A stretch of DNA of 41,471 nt from Candidatus Parcubacteria bacterium. Its GTDB lineage: Bacteria; Patescibacteriota; Minisyncoccia; JAHIHE01; JAGLIN01. The notes beneath the pieces were generated by a model, which saw only the letters and a program-made list of their open reading frames with translations, was not told where the DNA came from and searched no databases. The stretch's first letter is position 1, and each line of letters opens with the position of its first letter. The stretch spans positions 1 through 41,471 of the forward strand of contig JAGLXN010000042.1 in assembly GCA_023132875.1 (NCBI GenBank), written 5' to 3'. This document shows positions 15,374 to 23,503 of this stretch, one piece after another. Position numbers and translations under genes: made by a program.

Positions 15374-17767
15374 ATGAAAAACAGAACACAAAAAAATATC
15401 CTCTGGTTTGATGAGGTGACTAATAAAGATGTCGGCCTTGTCGGCGGTAAGAACGCGTCTCTTGGGGAAATGTATCAAAAATTAACTAAGAAAAAAGTGA
15501 ACATTCCAAATGGGTTTGCTTTGACGGCTTATGCCTATCGCCAGTTTATGAAAGAGTCGGGGTTAATGGACGAGATAAAAAATATTCTAAGAGATCTTGA
15601 TACGCATAATATTAGAAATCTTTCAGAAAGAGGAGAAAGAGTTAGGCATGCCATAATGGCCGCTAAGTTCCCTGAGCATTTAGGCGATGAAATTGCCAAG
15701 GCTTATGAAAAAATGGAGAAGGTGTATGGAAAAAATGTTGATATGGCGGTTAGAAGTAGCGCGACGGCGGAAGATTTGCCGGACGCTTCTTTCGCGGGAC
15801 AACAAGATACATATCTAAATATTAAAGGAATTCATAATATTTTATATGCCACTCATCAATGCATTGCCTCGCTTTTTACGAATCGCGCTATTTCATATCG
15901 AGAAGATAAAGGATTTGATCATTTCACAATCGCGCTTTCGGTTGGAATTCAAAAAATGGTTCGTTCTGATCGTGCGATAAGCGGGGTTATGTTTTCAATT
16001 GATACCGAATCTGGGTTTCGCGACGCAGTCCTTATAAATGCCGCTTACGGTCTTGGAGAAAATATTGTTCAGGGAAAAATTACTCCGGACGAATTTTATG
16101 TTTTTCAACCAACGCTCAAAAAAGGGTTTAAGCCGATAGTAGAAAAAAGTCTTGGATCAAAAGCGTTGAAGCTTATTTACAGCGCGGAAGGAAAATCTTC
16201 AACAAAGAATGTCGCGGTTCCAAAGGAAGACCGAAAGAAATTTTGCATCAAAGAAGAAGAGATCCTAAAGCTTGCGGAGTGGGCGACGATCATTGAAGAG
16301 CATTACAAAAGACCGATGGATATGGAATGGGCGAAAGACGGAGTGACGGGAAAATTATTTATCGTTCAGGCGCGTCCTGAAACGGCGCAAAGCGTCCGTG
16401 ATGTAAATGTTTTGGAAGAATATATAATTGGCAAGAAAAGTAGAATTCTTTGTTCCGGCGCGAGTGTTGGATATAAGATCGGCAAAGGAAAAGTTAATCT
16501 TATTAAAGATGTGAGTGGTATTGAAAATTTTAAAAAGGGAGAAGTTTTAGTGACGGAAATGACCGATCCGGACTGGGAGCCGATTATGAAAATCGCTTCC
16601 GCGATCGTGACGAATTCGGGTGGAAGAACTTGCCATGCGGCGATTGTATCCCGTGAACTCGGAATCCCGTGCGTCGTAGGAACAAGAATTTGCACGGAAG
16701 TTATTAAAAACGGAAAAGATGTGACAGTAAGCTGCGCGGAGGGAGAAGAGGGATATGTCTATGAAGGATTGTTAAATTTTGAAGTCAAGAAAACAAATAT
16801 TGGAAAGATTAAAAAGCCGAAAGTGAAAATGATGATGAATCTTGCCGAACCGGATCAGGCGTTTACTCAATCTTTTATTCCGAATGACGGAGTCGGTCTG
16901 GCAAGAGAAGAATTTATCATCAACAACACGATCAAGGTTCATCCGTTGGCATTAATGGCCTTGGATAAAAAAGTTAAAAGCGTTGTAATCGACAGGCAGA
17001 CAGTAAACAAAATACATAAGATCACTAACGGCTATAAAAGCAAATCCGAATTTTTTATTGACAAGCTGGCGCAGGGAATTGGAAAATTAGGCGCCGCTTT
17101 TTATCCAAAAGACGTAATTGTGCGATTTTCAGATTTTAAAAGCAATGAATACGCTAACTTGATTGGCGGAAAATATTTTGAACCAAGCGAGCAAAATCCA
17201 ATGCTTGGCTGGCGCGGCGCTTCAAGATATTACGATGATAAATATAGAGAAGCGTTTAAATTGGAATGCGAAGCGATTAAAAAAGTTCGCGAGGAATTCG
17301 GTCTGACAAATGTGATCGTGATGGTTCCGTTCTGCCGAACGGTAGAAGAGGGCAAGAAAGTTTTAGAAGTGATGAAAGAAGCCGGTCTTGAGCGAGGCAA
17401 GAATGGCTTGCGAGTTTATGTGATGGCGGAAATTCCGGCAAATATTCTTTTGGTTGACGAGTTTGCCAAAATCTTTGACGGGTTCTCAATCGGCAGCAAT
17501 GATCTAACCCAGCTTACTTTGGGGATAGATCGTGATAATGGAAATTTGTCTCATATTGCCAACGAGAAAAACGAAGCGGTAAAAATTCTCATCAGGCAAT
17601 TGATCAAAGGCGCTCACAAGCGAAAAAGAAAAGTCGGCATTTGCGGACAAGCTCCATCCGACTTTTCCGACTTCGCGCAATTTGTGGTTAAAGAGGGGAT
17701 TGATAGTATTTCACTCACGCCAGATACGGTTTTGAAGACGATGATTTATTTGGGAAAGAAGAAATAG
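15374..17767 (+). CDS. ppsA: Phosphoenolpyruvate synthase (pyruvate, water dikinase)
   Basis: 797 residues, close to the 792 of the E. coli enzyme. The N-terminal ATP-grasp half begins 'LVGGKNASLGEMYQ' and contains 'VRSSATAEDLPDASFAGQQD'. The swivelling phosphohistidine domain has 'SGGRTCHAAIVSRELGIPC' with the catalytic His at residue 421. The C-terminal PEP/pyruvate barrel has 'GVGLAREEF' and 'FSIGSNDLTQLTLGIDRD', and ends with 'GICGQAPSD', where Cys757 is the expected acid-base residue. It converts pyruvate, ATP and water to PEP, AMP and phosphate in the cytoplasm, feeding gluconeogenesis, or runs toward pyruvate in fermentative CPR cells. A TATAAT at 15324-15329 may be its -10 box, without a good -35. 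Confidence 0.97.
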   Translation: MKNRTQKNILWFDEVTNKDVGLVGGKNASLGEMYQKLTKKKVNIPNGFALTAYAYRQFMKESGLMDEIKNILRDLDTHNIRNLSERGERVRHAIMAAKFPEHLGDEIAKAYEKMEKVYGKNVDMAVRSSATAEDLPDASFAGQQDTYLNIKGIHNILYATHQCIASLFTNRAISYREDKGFDHFTIALSVGIQKMVRSDRAISGVMFSIDTESGFRDAVLINAAYGLGENIVQGKITPDEFYVFQPTLKKGFKPIVEKSLGSKALKLIYSAEGKSSTKNVAVPKEDRKKFCIKEEEILKLAEWATIIEEHYKRPMDMEWAKDGVTGKLFIVQARPETAQSVRDVNVLEEYIIGKKSRILCSGASVGYKIGKGKVNLIKDVSGIENFKKGEVLVTEMTDPDWEPIMKIASAIVTNSGGRTCHAAIVSRELGIPCVVGTRICTEVIKNGKDVTVSCAEGEEGYVYEGLLNFEVKKTNIGKIKKPKVKMMMNLAEPDQAFTQSFIPNDGVGLAREEFIINNTIKVHPLALMALDKKVKSVVIDRQTVNKIHKITNGYKSKSEFFIDKLAQGIGKLGAAFYPKDVIVRFSDFKSNEYANLIGGKYFEPSEQNPMLGWRGASRYYDDKYREAFKLECEAIKKVREEFGLTNVIVMVPFCRTVEEGKKVLEVMKEAGLERGKNGLRVYVMAEIPANILLVDEFAKIFDGFSIGSNDLTQLTLGIDRDNGNLSHIANEKNEAVKILIRQLIKGAHKRKRKVGICGQAPSDFSDFAQFVVKEGIDSISLTPDTVLKTMIYLGKKK

Positions 17768-17804
17768 GTTTTTAGGTTGTAGCTTCTTAGCTTTTTAGGT
17801 TATT
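17766..17804. repeat. Octamer microrepeats after ppsA
   Basis: aggttttt, aggttgt, agcttctt, agcttttt and aggttatt in a row. Two of the units are identical to those at 1-24. Confidence 0.6.
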
Positions 17805-17813
17805 AGAACTGTT

Positions 17814-17844
17814 GGCTCCATAGTCCCGATAGGGCTGTGGAGCC
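17814..17844. repeat. Palindromic repeat, ggctcc/ggagcc family
   Basis: ggctccatagtccc / gggctgtggagcc around a short loop. Its reverse complement is nearly identical to 36749-36778. It lies between ppsA and the next gene and could act as a terminator in RNA. Confidence 0.75.
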
Positions 17845-17905
17845 GTTATGCAAGAATATCAATTCAATATCAAATGACAAAAACATTAACAATTAATCAA
17901 CTGCT

Positions 17906-18340
17906 ATGGAAAATCAGATAAACAATCAATTACCAGTGAAACCGCCGAATGAAAAACTTCTTTGGGCGTCGTTTTTGGGCGCGATTTTTATTTATAGTGT
18001 TGTGGCGGTAATGATAGCGCAAACAGGAGAAGGATTTGAAGAAGGAAAAGGATTTATTGAGTTGGAAAGTGAAATGTTTTCTGTCCTGTTCTACGCATTT
18101 TTATTTCTTGCTATAATCCAGCTTATCGTTTTATTCAGATGGAATTCTAAAACAGAGCATAAGCTGATGGAATCATTGTCTGAAAATAAAAGAAATCTAT
18201 TTATGATAAAATACGCTTTGGCGGACGCGATTGCCGTTTATGGATTAACACTTTTTCTGATAAATGGGAATTTTAATCATCTAATTTTATTTAGCGGTCT
18301 GGCGATAATTGGAATGCTTTTGTCTTACCCTAAAAAATAG
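17906..18340 (+). CDS. Small four-helix membrane protein, unknown function
   Basis: Not recognised. 144 residues with four hydrophobic stretches: 'LLWASFLGAIFIYSVVAV' (about 19-40), 'MFSVLFYAFLFLAIIQLIVL' (about 58-80), 'ALADAIAVYGLTLFLI' (about 105-122) and 'LILFSGLAIIGMLLSYP' (about 125-142). The first loop is acidic ('GEGFEEGKGFIELESE'), and a Lys/Glu-rich turn separates helices two and three. No catalytic motif is visible. It starts what looks like a tightly packed run of genes through rarA, but without an obvious functional link to DNA or nucleotide repair. Confidence 0.65.
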   Translation: MENQINNQLPVKPPNEKLLWASFLGAIFIYSVVAVMIAQTGEGFEEGKGFIELESEMFSVLFYAFLFLAIIQLIVLFRWNSKTEHKLMESLSENKRNLFMIKYALADAIAVYGLTLFLINGNFNHLILFSGLAIIGMLLSYPKK

Positions 18341-18363
18341 TTAATAAATTTAATTTGAAAAAT

Positions 18364-18600
18364 ATGATTATTAACTTTTTCAAAAAGTTTTTTAAACCGG
18401 ATAGAAAACGGATTTTACTAACTTTGGTTCTTTTTATTCCTATTTTCACGATACAAAATTTAATGTTTTGGACATCAAATAAATTCGAACAATTACCATT
18501 GTTTGATTTGGGATTTATTATTACCGACCTTTTTCTTTTTTATTTATGGTCTTGTATTCTAATTTATATTTGGAATAAAAATAGAAGAAAAAATAAATAA
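18364..18600 (+). CDS. Small two-helix membrane protein, unknown function
   Basis: Not recognised. 78 residues from the ATG at 18364, with a basic N-terminus ('FFKKFFKPDRKR'), two hydrophobic stretches ('ILLTLVLFIPIFTIQNLMFW' and 'FIITDLFLFYLWSCILIYIW') and a basic tail ('NKNRRKNK'). The topology is probably both ends inside. A TTG three codons upstream is the alternative start. It lies 23 bases after the preceding stop and four bases before the Nudix gene, so it is probably co-transcribed with both. Confidence 0.55.
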   Translation: MIINFFKKFFKPDRKRILLTLVLFIPIFTIQNLMFWTSNKFEQLPLFDLGFIITDLFLFYLWSCILIYIWNKNRRKNK

Positions 18601-18604
18601 TATA

Positions 18605-19063
18605 ATGAAAAAAATCCTAACATTATGCATCATCCACCAACATCCAAAAATTTTGCTTGGAATGAAAAAACGCGGGCATGGAGAAGGAAAGTGGAACGGG
18701 TTTGGCGGAAAAGTTGAACAAGGAGAAACGATTGAAGAAGCGGCAAAAAGAGAAATGAGAGAAGAGTCTGGAATTGGGATTAAAGAAATGAATAAATTAG
18801 GAATTGTTGAATTTGAATATCAAGACGGTTCAGGAAATATGGAAGTTCATATTTTTTATGTAAAAGAATTTAAAGGAAGTCCCGCAGAAAGCGAAGAAAT
18901 GAAACCGAGATGGTTTGATATAAATGAGATACCTTATGACCTAATGTGGCCTGATGATAAATATTGGCTGCCGATGTTTTTAAAAGAAAAAAGATTTAAA
19001 GGAAAGTTTTTGTTTAATGAGGTTAATGAAATTATAGACTACACTCTTTTAGAAATAAAATAG
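18605..19063 (+). CDS. Nudix hydrolase, MTH1/NUDT1-like (oxidised purine nucleotide sanitation)
   Basis: 152 residues with a complete Nudix box, 'GGKVEQGETIEEAAKREMRE' continuing ESGI (about residues 37-60). Outside the box it resembles eukaryotic MTH1: 'GKWNGFGGKV' before the box and 'MWPDDKYWLPMFLKEKRFKG' near the C-terminus, where MTH1 has a Trp-Pro-Asp-Asp purine-recognition motif. The likely activity is hydrolysis of 8-oxo-dGTP or similar oxidised purine nucleotides to monophosphates. The family is known in bacteria as well as animals, so a eukaryotic origin need not be assumed. It starts four bases after the preceding gene. Confidence 0.9.
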   Translation: MKKILTLCIIHQHPKILLGMKKRGHGEGKWNGFGGKVEQGETIEEAAKREMREESGIGIKEMNKLGIVEFEYQDGSGNMEVHIFYVKEFKGSPAESEEMKPRWFDINEIPYDLMWPDDKYWLPMFLKEKRFKGKFLFNEVNEIIDYTLLEIK

Positions 19064-19076
19064 AAAATCTTTATGT

Positions 19077-19733
19077 ATGAGAAAGACAAAATTCGCCAAT
19101 AATGAATATTATCATATTTACAATCGCGGAGTTGATAAGCGAGAAATTTTCTGCGAGGAGAAGGATTATTTGAGGTTTTTGAAAAGTATTAGAGAGTTTA
19201 ATGATAATACAGGATATTTCCAAAGAGATTATGAAAAAAGAACGAAATTAACGGGACAGAAGTCCGACTTCAGGTACCTGAAGTCGGACTTCGAGCAGCT
19301 GGTGGAAATTATCTGCTACTGCCTAAATCCCAATCATTATCACTTTATTTTAAAACAATTAGCTGAAAATGGAATAACTTTATTTATGAGAAAATTAGGA
19401 ACGGGATATACAAACTATTTTAATAAAAAATATAATCGTTCCGGATCTTTATTTCAGGGAAAGTTCAAAAGTGTCCATATTGATTCAAATGAGTATTTAC
19501 TTTGGTTGTCAGGGTATGTAAACGGAAATGCTGAAATTCACAAAATTTCAAAGGATAAAAATGATAAATGGTGCAGTTATCAAGATTACTTGAGCTTGAA
19601 AAATGAAACTTTTTGTAATAAAGAAATTATTTTGTCGCAGTTTAAAAATATAGGGGAATATGAGAAATATGTTGATATGGTGATTAAAAAATCAGAAAAG
19701 CGAAAAGATCTAGAAAAATATTTTATTGAATAA
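19077..19733 (+). CDS. REP-associated HUH transposase (TnpA_REP / RAYT, Y1 type)
   Basis: 218 residues with the Y1 transposase fold: 'NNEYYHIYNRGVDKREIF' at residues 8-25, the HUH motif H87-Y-H89 in 'CLNPNHYHFILKQ', and the catalytic region 'LGTGYTNYFNKKYNRSGSLF' with candidate nucleophile tyrosines, followed by 'QGKFKSVHID'. Such single-copy enzymes nick single-stranded DNA at REP palindromes and are thought to spread them. No IS200/IS605-type ends or accessory gene flank it. Residues about 61-72 ('QKSDFRYLKSDF') are coded by a perfect 34-base palindrome, and another palindrome sits directly after the gene. It lies 13 bases after the Nudix stop, inside an apparent operon. Confidence 0.9.
   Translation: MRKTKFANNEYYHIYNRGVDKREIFCEEKDYLRFLKSIREFNDNTGYFQRDYEKRTKLTGQKSDFRYLKSDFEQLVEIICYCLNPNHYHFILKQLAENGITLFMRKLGTGYTNYFNKKYNRSGSLFQGKFKSVHIDSNEYLLWLSGYVNGNAEIHKISKDKNDKWCSYQDYLSLKNETFCNKEIILSQFKNIGEYEKYVDMVIKKSEKRKDLEKYFIE
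19259..19292. repeat. Perfect palindrome inside the REP transposase gene
   Basis: Left arm gaagtccgacttcaggt, right arm its exact complement, 17 pairs with no loop. It shares agtccgact/agtcggact with 8513-8548. The frame is kept open. Confidence 0.9.
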
Positions 19734-19754
19734 ATAGTTTATAAATATAGATAC

Positions 19755-19781
19755 ATCTGTAGGTGCTAAGCACCTACAGAT
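19755..19781. repeat. Perfect hairpin between transposase and rarA
   Basis: atctgtaggtgct, a single central base, agcacctacagat: 13 pairs. It starts 22 bases after the transposase stop and ends eight bases before the rarA start. It is a candidate REP target of the adjacent enzyme and could also affect rarA translation. Confidence 0.8.
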
Positions 19782-19789
19782 ATAAAAAA

Positions 19790-21007
19790 ATGAAAGAGAT
19801 GACATCACAAACTCACAAAATCCCGCTTGCTGATAGAATGCGCCCGAAGGCACTGGGGGATTTTATTGGACAGGAAAAGCTTTTTGGGGAGGGAAAAATA
19901 TTGAAAAAAGCGATTGAAACTGATAATATTCCCTCCATAATATTTTGGGGTCCGCCGGGATCAGGAAAAACAACTTTGGCGTCAATAATCGCAAAAATTA
20001 CAAAAGGCGGATTTGTAAAATTAAGCGCTACAACGAGCGGTGTGAAAGAGTTAAGGAACGAAATAAAAAAAGCAGAGGAGCTGAAAATGAAAAACATAAA
20101 AACGATTTTGTTTATTGATGAAATTCATCGTTTTAACAAATCTCAGCAGGATACGCTTCTGCCTTTTGTTGAAAACGGGACCATAATTTTAATAGGCGCG
20201 ACGACTGAAAATCCGAGCTTTGAAGTCAATAACGCTTTGCTTTCGCGATGCCGAGTTTTTGTTTTGGAAAAATTGGAATCCGTTCATATTATAGAAATCT
20301 TAAAAAAAGCGCTTGATAATAAAAGTATCGGTTTAGGCAAATCAAAAATTGAAATAAGCAATAAAGACTTGAAATTTCTCGCTGAAATGTCGGACGGCGA
20401 TGCTAGAGTTGCTTTGAATGCTCTTGAATTCGCAAGCGATATAAGCAAAAAAATAGACAAAAGAATAATTGAAGAAGCTCTCCAAAAATCACTCGCTTAC
20501 GATAAAAACGGTGAGGAGCATTATAATATAATTTCAGCTCTTCATAAATCAATGCGGGGAGGGGACGCGGACGCGGCGCTTTATTGGCTGGCAAGAATGC
20601 TGAAAGGCGGTGAAAATCCTCTTTATATCGCGCGCCGTTTGATAAGATTCGCTTCGGAAGATATTGGAATCGCGAACTCATTGGCGCTTAATCAGGCAGT
20701 TTCTGCTTACCAAGCCTGTCATTATATCGGAATGCCAGAGTGTTCCGTTAATCTCGCGCAAGCTGTTGTCTATATGGCAAAAAGTAAGAAGAGCAATAAG
20801 CTTTATAAGGCTTATAATAAAGCCGTTTCAGATATAAAAAAATATGGAAATTTGCCAGTTCCCTTTCATATTAGAAACGCGCCGACTAAACTGATGAAAG
20901 ATTTAGATTACGGAAAAGAATATAAATACTCTCCGGATTTTGATTACAAAGAAAAGCAGGAATATTTTCCGGAAAAATTAAAGAAAAGAAAATATTTGGA
21001 TTTTTGA
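19790..21007 (+). CDS. rarA: Replication-associated recombination protein RarA/MgsA (AAA+ ATPase)
   Basis: 405 residues from the ATG at 19790; a second in-frame ATG at 19799 is also possible, and the upstream GTG frame extension falls in a palindrome and is unlikely. Motifs: '[20 protein letters not shown]', Walker A '[11 protein letters not shown]', Walker B '[16 protein letters not shown]', sensor 1 '[14 protein letters not shown]' and arginine-finger region 'LLSRCRVF'. The C-terminal half has '[20 protein letters not shown]', '[17 protein letters not shown]' and '[13 protein letters not shown]', as in the tetrameric RarA/WRNIP1 family. It acts in the cytoplasm at stalled replication forks and gaps. 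It is the last gene in the run beginning at 17906. Confidence 0.95.
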   Translation: MKEMTSQTHKIPLADRMRPKALGDFIGQEKLFGEGKILKKAIETDNIPSIIFWGPPGSGKTTLASIIAKITKGGFVKLSATTSGVKELRNEIKKAEELKMKNIKTILFIDEIHRFNKSQQDTLLPFVENGTIILIGATTENPSFEVNNALLSRCRVFVLEKLESVHIIEILKKALDNKSIGLGKSKIEISNKDLKFLAEMSDGDARVALNALEFASDISKKIDKRIIEEALQKSLAYDKNGEEHYNIISALHKSMRGGDADAALYWLARMLKGGENPLYIARRLIRFASEDIGIANSLALNQAVSAYQACHYIGMPECSVNLAQAVVYMAKSKKSNKLYKAYNKAVSDIKKYGNLPVPFHIRNAPTKLMKDLDYGKEYKYSPDFDYKEKQEYFPEKLKKRKYLDF

Positions 21008-21054
21008 TAAAATGGTAGTATACTATAATAGTATTACTTTAAATTTAACCAATT

Positions 21055-21160
21055 TGTCATTCTGAATTTAGTTCAGAATCTTCGTGTAACAAAGGTTATG
21101 TTTGCTTATTTCAAGCTAAATGTAGCAATCAAAAGATCCTGAAACAAGTTCAGGACGACA
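21055..21160. repeat. TGTCATT-type inverted-repeat element
   Basis: tgtcattctgaatttagttc at the left and gaaacaagttcaggacgaca at the right, imperfectly complementary. The left end matches the start of 1842-2026 over tgtcattctgaattta, and both contain aaaagatcctgaaaca. It lies in the leader of the zinc-ribbon gene. Confidence 0.7.
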
Positions 21161-21224
21161 GGATAATTTAAAATAGTACTGCTAAATTACTGTATTGAAA
21201 ACCTAATTTTTTAACTTAAAATCT

Positions 21225-21758
21225 ATGAAATGTCCAAAATGTAAATTAGAAGATCTAAAAGAAATTAAAATTAATGGTATCAAAATTGACAGATGCGAAC
21301 ATTGTGGCGGGTTGTGGTTTGACAAAGACGAGTTGAAAATAACCCGCGATCATCGTGATAAGAATTTAAGCTGGCTGGAATTTGATTTATGGGAAGATGA
21401 AAGAAAATTGATGGTTAGCGGAAAGTCAGTTGACTGTCCAAGAGACGGAAAGCCTCTTTTCAAAATAAAATATGGAAACACGGATGTTATGGTTGATATT
21501 TGTCTTGATTGCCATGGAATCTGGCTTGACAGGGAGGAACTTGATAAAATTATTTCAGAATTGAAAGAAAAGGTTAATTCTGAAACTATTCCGGAATATA
21601 TAAATGATTTAGGAAAAGAAATTTCTGAACTTCTGACTCATCCTGGAAAAGCTGATGTTGAGCTCAAACACATATCAATTGTTATGAAGCTTTTAGAATA
21701 CAGATTTCTCGCACAGCATCCAAAGATCTCGGAAATAATTTCCGCTTTGCCGGATTAG
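21225..21758 (+). CDS. Double zinc-ribbon protein (zf-TFIIB type)
   Basis: 177 residues. The first ribbon is 'MKCPKC' plus 'CEHCGGLWFDKDELK', all four cysteines present. The second is 'CPRDGKPL' plus 'CLDCHGIWLDREELDKI', in which the second position of the first knuckle is Asp rather than Cys. The Cys-Gly-Gly-x-Trp-x-Asp-x-x-Glu-Leu pattern is typical of the zf-TFIIB family. The remaining 80 residues are helical and charged with no known domain. The role is unknown, and these proteins are not shown to be transcription factors in bacteria. No signal peptide. A T-tailed hairpin follows the stop, so it is probably a single-gene unit. Confidence 0.85.
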   Translation: MKCPKCKLEDLKEIKINGIKIDRCEHCGGLWFDKDELKITRDHRDKNLSWLEFDLWEDERKLMVSGKSVDCPRDGKPLFKIKYGNTDVMVDICLDCHGIWLDREELDKIISELKEKVNSETIPEYINDLGKEISELLTHPGKADVELKHISIVMKLLEYRFLAQHPKISEIISALPD

Positions 21759-21781
21759 AAATAAACTTTTCTGATTATATA

Positions 21782-21815
21782 AAAAAACTGGCTTTAAATA
21801 TTAAAACCAGTTTTT
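21782..21815 (+). terminator. Rho-independent terminator of the zinc-ribbon gene
   Basis: aaaaactggcttt and aaaaccagttttt form a stem around aaatatt, with the T-run continuing into tattttttaaa. It begins 24 bases after the stop. Confidence 0.8.
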
Positions 21816-21950
21816 ATTTTTTAAAAAATAGGTTTAATAGTAAATTTTAGAGAATAGTTTAATTATTATTTTCCTAATATTTTACAAATAACTTTATGTT
21901 TTCTTCTGTTTCTGGATGCTTAAATATATAAAACAAGCATAATAAAAAAT

Positions 21951-21986
21951 ATAGACACTTTCTCACGACCGTGAGAAAGTGCCTAT
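21951..21986 (-). terminator. Strong hairpin, likely terminator of the minus-strand cluster
   Basis: atagacactttctcac / gtgagaaagtgcctat with loop gacc; one mismatch in 16 pairs. On the minus strand it is followed by atattttttatt, the form of an intrinsic terminator, about 220 bases after the last gene of the cluster. It may equally be a member of a palindromic repeat family. Confidence 0.6.
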
Positions 21987-22204
21987 ATTTCTTATTTCTT
22001 GTTTTTTTATATGAGATATTTAAAATTTAGGATTAATTATAAATTTGATTAATTTTTTGTCTAAAGTATACCCTAAATTAAGATTTTCGCGCTCTAGAAT
22101 TTGCTATTAAGAAAAAATAGAGCGATCATCCCAAAATTAATTCATTGTGTAGAATTTAATATTTGCCTATAGAAATTTTGATTAGAATCTTCCGCGCGCG
22201 AAGG

Positions 22205-23479
22205 CTATTTTATTTCGCGCTTAATATCTCTAATTTCTTTCTCTACGATTTTTTCAGAATCTCTTAAAATTTTAAACACACTATCCCTTATTTTTCTTTC
22301 TCCAACGCTTAAACCAGGTTTGGAATCAAAGTACTCAATTTTCTTTTCTAAATCATTGCGCAGCTCCTTAAAAGTTTTTTTCAAGCTTAACTCAGCCTCT
22401 TTTGTTTCTTTCCAGATTTTCTCTCTTTCTTTTCTCATTTTACAGCAAACACAAACTGTTACAGACAAAAATATTATAACCAGTAAGGCCAGAATTAAGA
22501 TTAAGCTTCCATAATCAATTAACAAAGATCCAATGGTAATTCCATTTAAAGACACCTCTACTTCATATTCTTTAGACAAATCACTTACCGCTCCTCTTGA
22601 ATCTTCAGTTGTCGCGGAAATCGCATAAATGCCGTTTGGGAAAAGCTCATCAGAATAAAACGACCATGAACCTTCCTCATCGCTTGTGGTTTCCCATATC
22701 TTTATTAAATTATTATCTTGCCTAAAGGAAATAACAATAATAGAATTTGGCAAAGCCTTTCCTCCAATGTATAAAATTTCATCTCCGGCATTATATATTC
22801 CAGGATGAACTGAAATTTCGGGAGACGGAATTGATTTAATATTTACGTCAGCAGAAGCTTCTTTTTTGTTTCCAGCTTTATCTACGGCTAAAATCGTTAT
22901 TTTATGCGATCCGAAAGACTGAAGAGGCATTACAAATGGATTTATTTCTCCAGGAACAACCAAAGAGGTTTCTTTATTGTCAATTTTTATTCTATAATGG
23001 CTTATACCCGACAAGTCATCTTCTGCTTCAAAATACAATAGCGGTTTTGGCGATGTCGGATCACCTTCGTTATCAACTTTTATATTAAAATTATCAGGAA
23101 CTTTTCTGTCAATTTGAATTTTAAAATGTGAAACACTGCTCCATCCAGACTTATTTTGCGTTCTCAAATGGAAATACCATATCCCGCTTCCTATATACTC
23201 ATAACTTTTTGAGTAAAAAACTCCTTCTGAAATAAAATCAGGAGTAGTTGTTGGATTATTGTTAAATTCAACGCTTGCTCCGATAATTTCGGTTGAATTT
23301 TTCCAGCTAAAAATCGCGCTTTGATTACTATACCAATCATTCTGATTTGGATTTGTCGGAGAGGATATTTCAGCCGTAGCTGTGATATCTTCACTTTTAG
23401 CAAAAACGCCATAAATCTGAACCTTTTCAAAGGTTATAAGCAGTAATGCGGTTATAATTATAAATAAAATTTTTCTCAT
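22205..23479 (-). CDS. Membrane-anchored surface protein, Ig-like domains, no cohesin, long cytoplasmic tail
   Basis: 424 residues. A signal helix is followed by a segment also present in the two cohesin neighbours ('SPTNPNQNDWYSNQSAIFSW', 'GIWYFHLRTQNKSGWSSVSH', about 38-115), then Ig-like domains ('PLLYFEAEDDLSGISHYRIK', 'KITILAVDKAGNKKEASADV'). A third domain ('YIGGKALPNSIIVISF') resembles repeats in the dockerin protein. A membrane helix at about 322-346 leads to a 78-residue basic/acidic tail predicted as helical ('TKEAELSLKKTFKELRNDLE'), which would lie in the cytoplasm. It has the layout of its neighbours but lacks the cohesin. It is the last gene of the cluster, 24 bases after the previous one. 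It could link the surface assembly to something inside the cell, but that is speculation. Confidence 0.7.
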   Translation of the reverse strand: MRKILFIIITALLLITFEKVQIYGVFAKSEDITATAEISSPTNPNQNDWYSNQSAIFSWKNSTEIIGASVEFNNNPTTTPDFISEGVFYSKSYEYIGSGIWYFHLRTQNKSGWSSVSHFKIQIDRKVPDNFNIKVDNEGDPTSPKPLLYFEAEDDLSGISHYRIKIDNKETSLVVPGEINPFVMPLQSFGSHKITILAVDKAGNKKEASADVNIKSIPSPEISVHPGIYNAGDEILYIGGKALPNSIIVISFRQDNNLIKIWETTSDEEGSWSFYSDELFPNGIYAISATTEDSRGAVSDLSKEYEVEVSLNGITIGSLLIDYGSLILILALLVIIFLSVTVCVCCKMRKEREKIWKETKEAELSLKKTFKELRNDLEKKIEYFDSKPGLSVGERKIRDSVFKILRDSEKIVEKEIRDIKREIK

Positions 23480-23503
23480 ACCGAAAATAAATTAATTTTA
23501 TAT

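Larger units (their letters stand above)
21759..22204. other. Convergent intergenic region
   Basis: No gene in these 446 bases. They separate the plus-strand zinc-ribbon gene from the 3' end of the minus-strand surface cluster. They hold terminators at 21782-21815 and 21951-21986 and a small inverted repeat at 22090-22124 (cgctcta / tagagcg). The rest is plain AT-rich sequence. Confidence 0.7.

Noticed and set aside
19077-19733. Complete IS200/IS605 insertion sequence
   Set aside because: The gene is of the REP-associated type, packed within an operon, with no tnpB and no recognisable IS ends.
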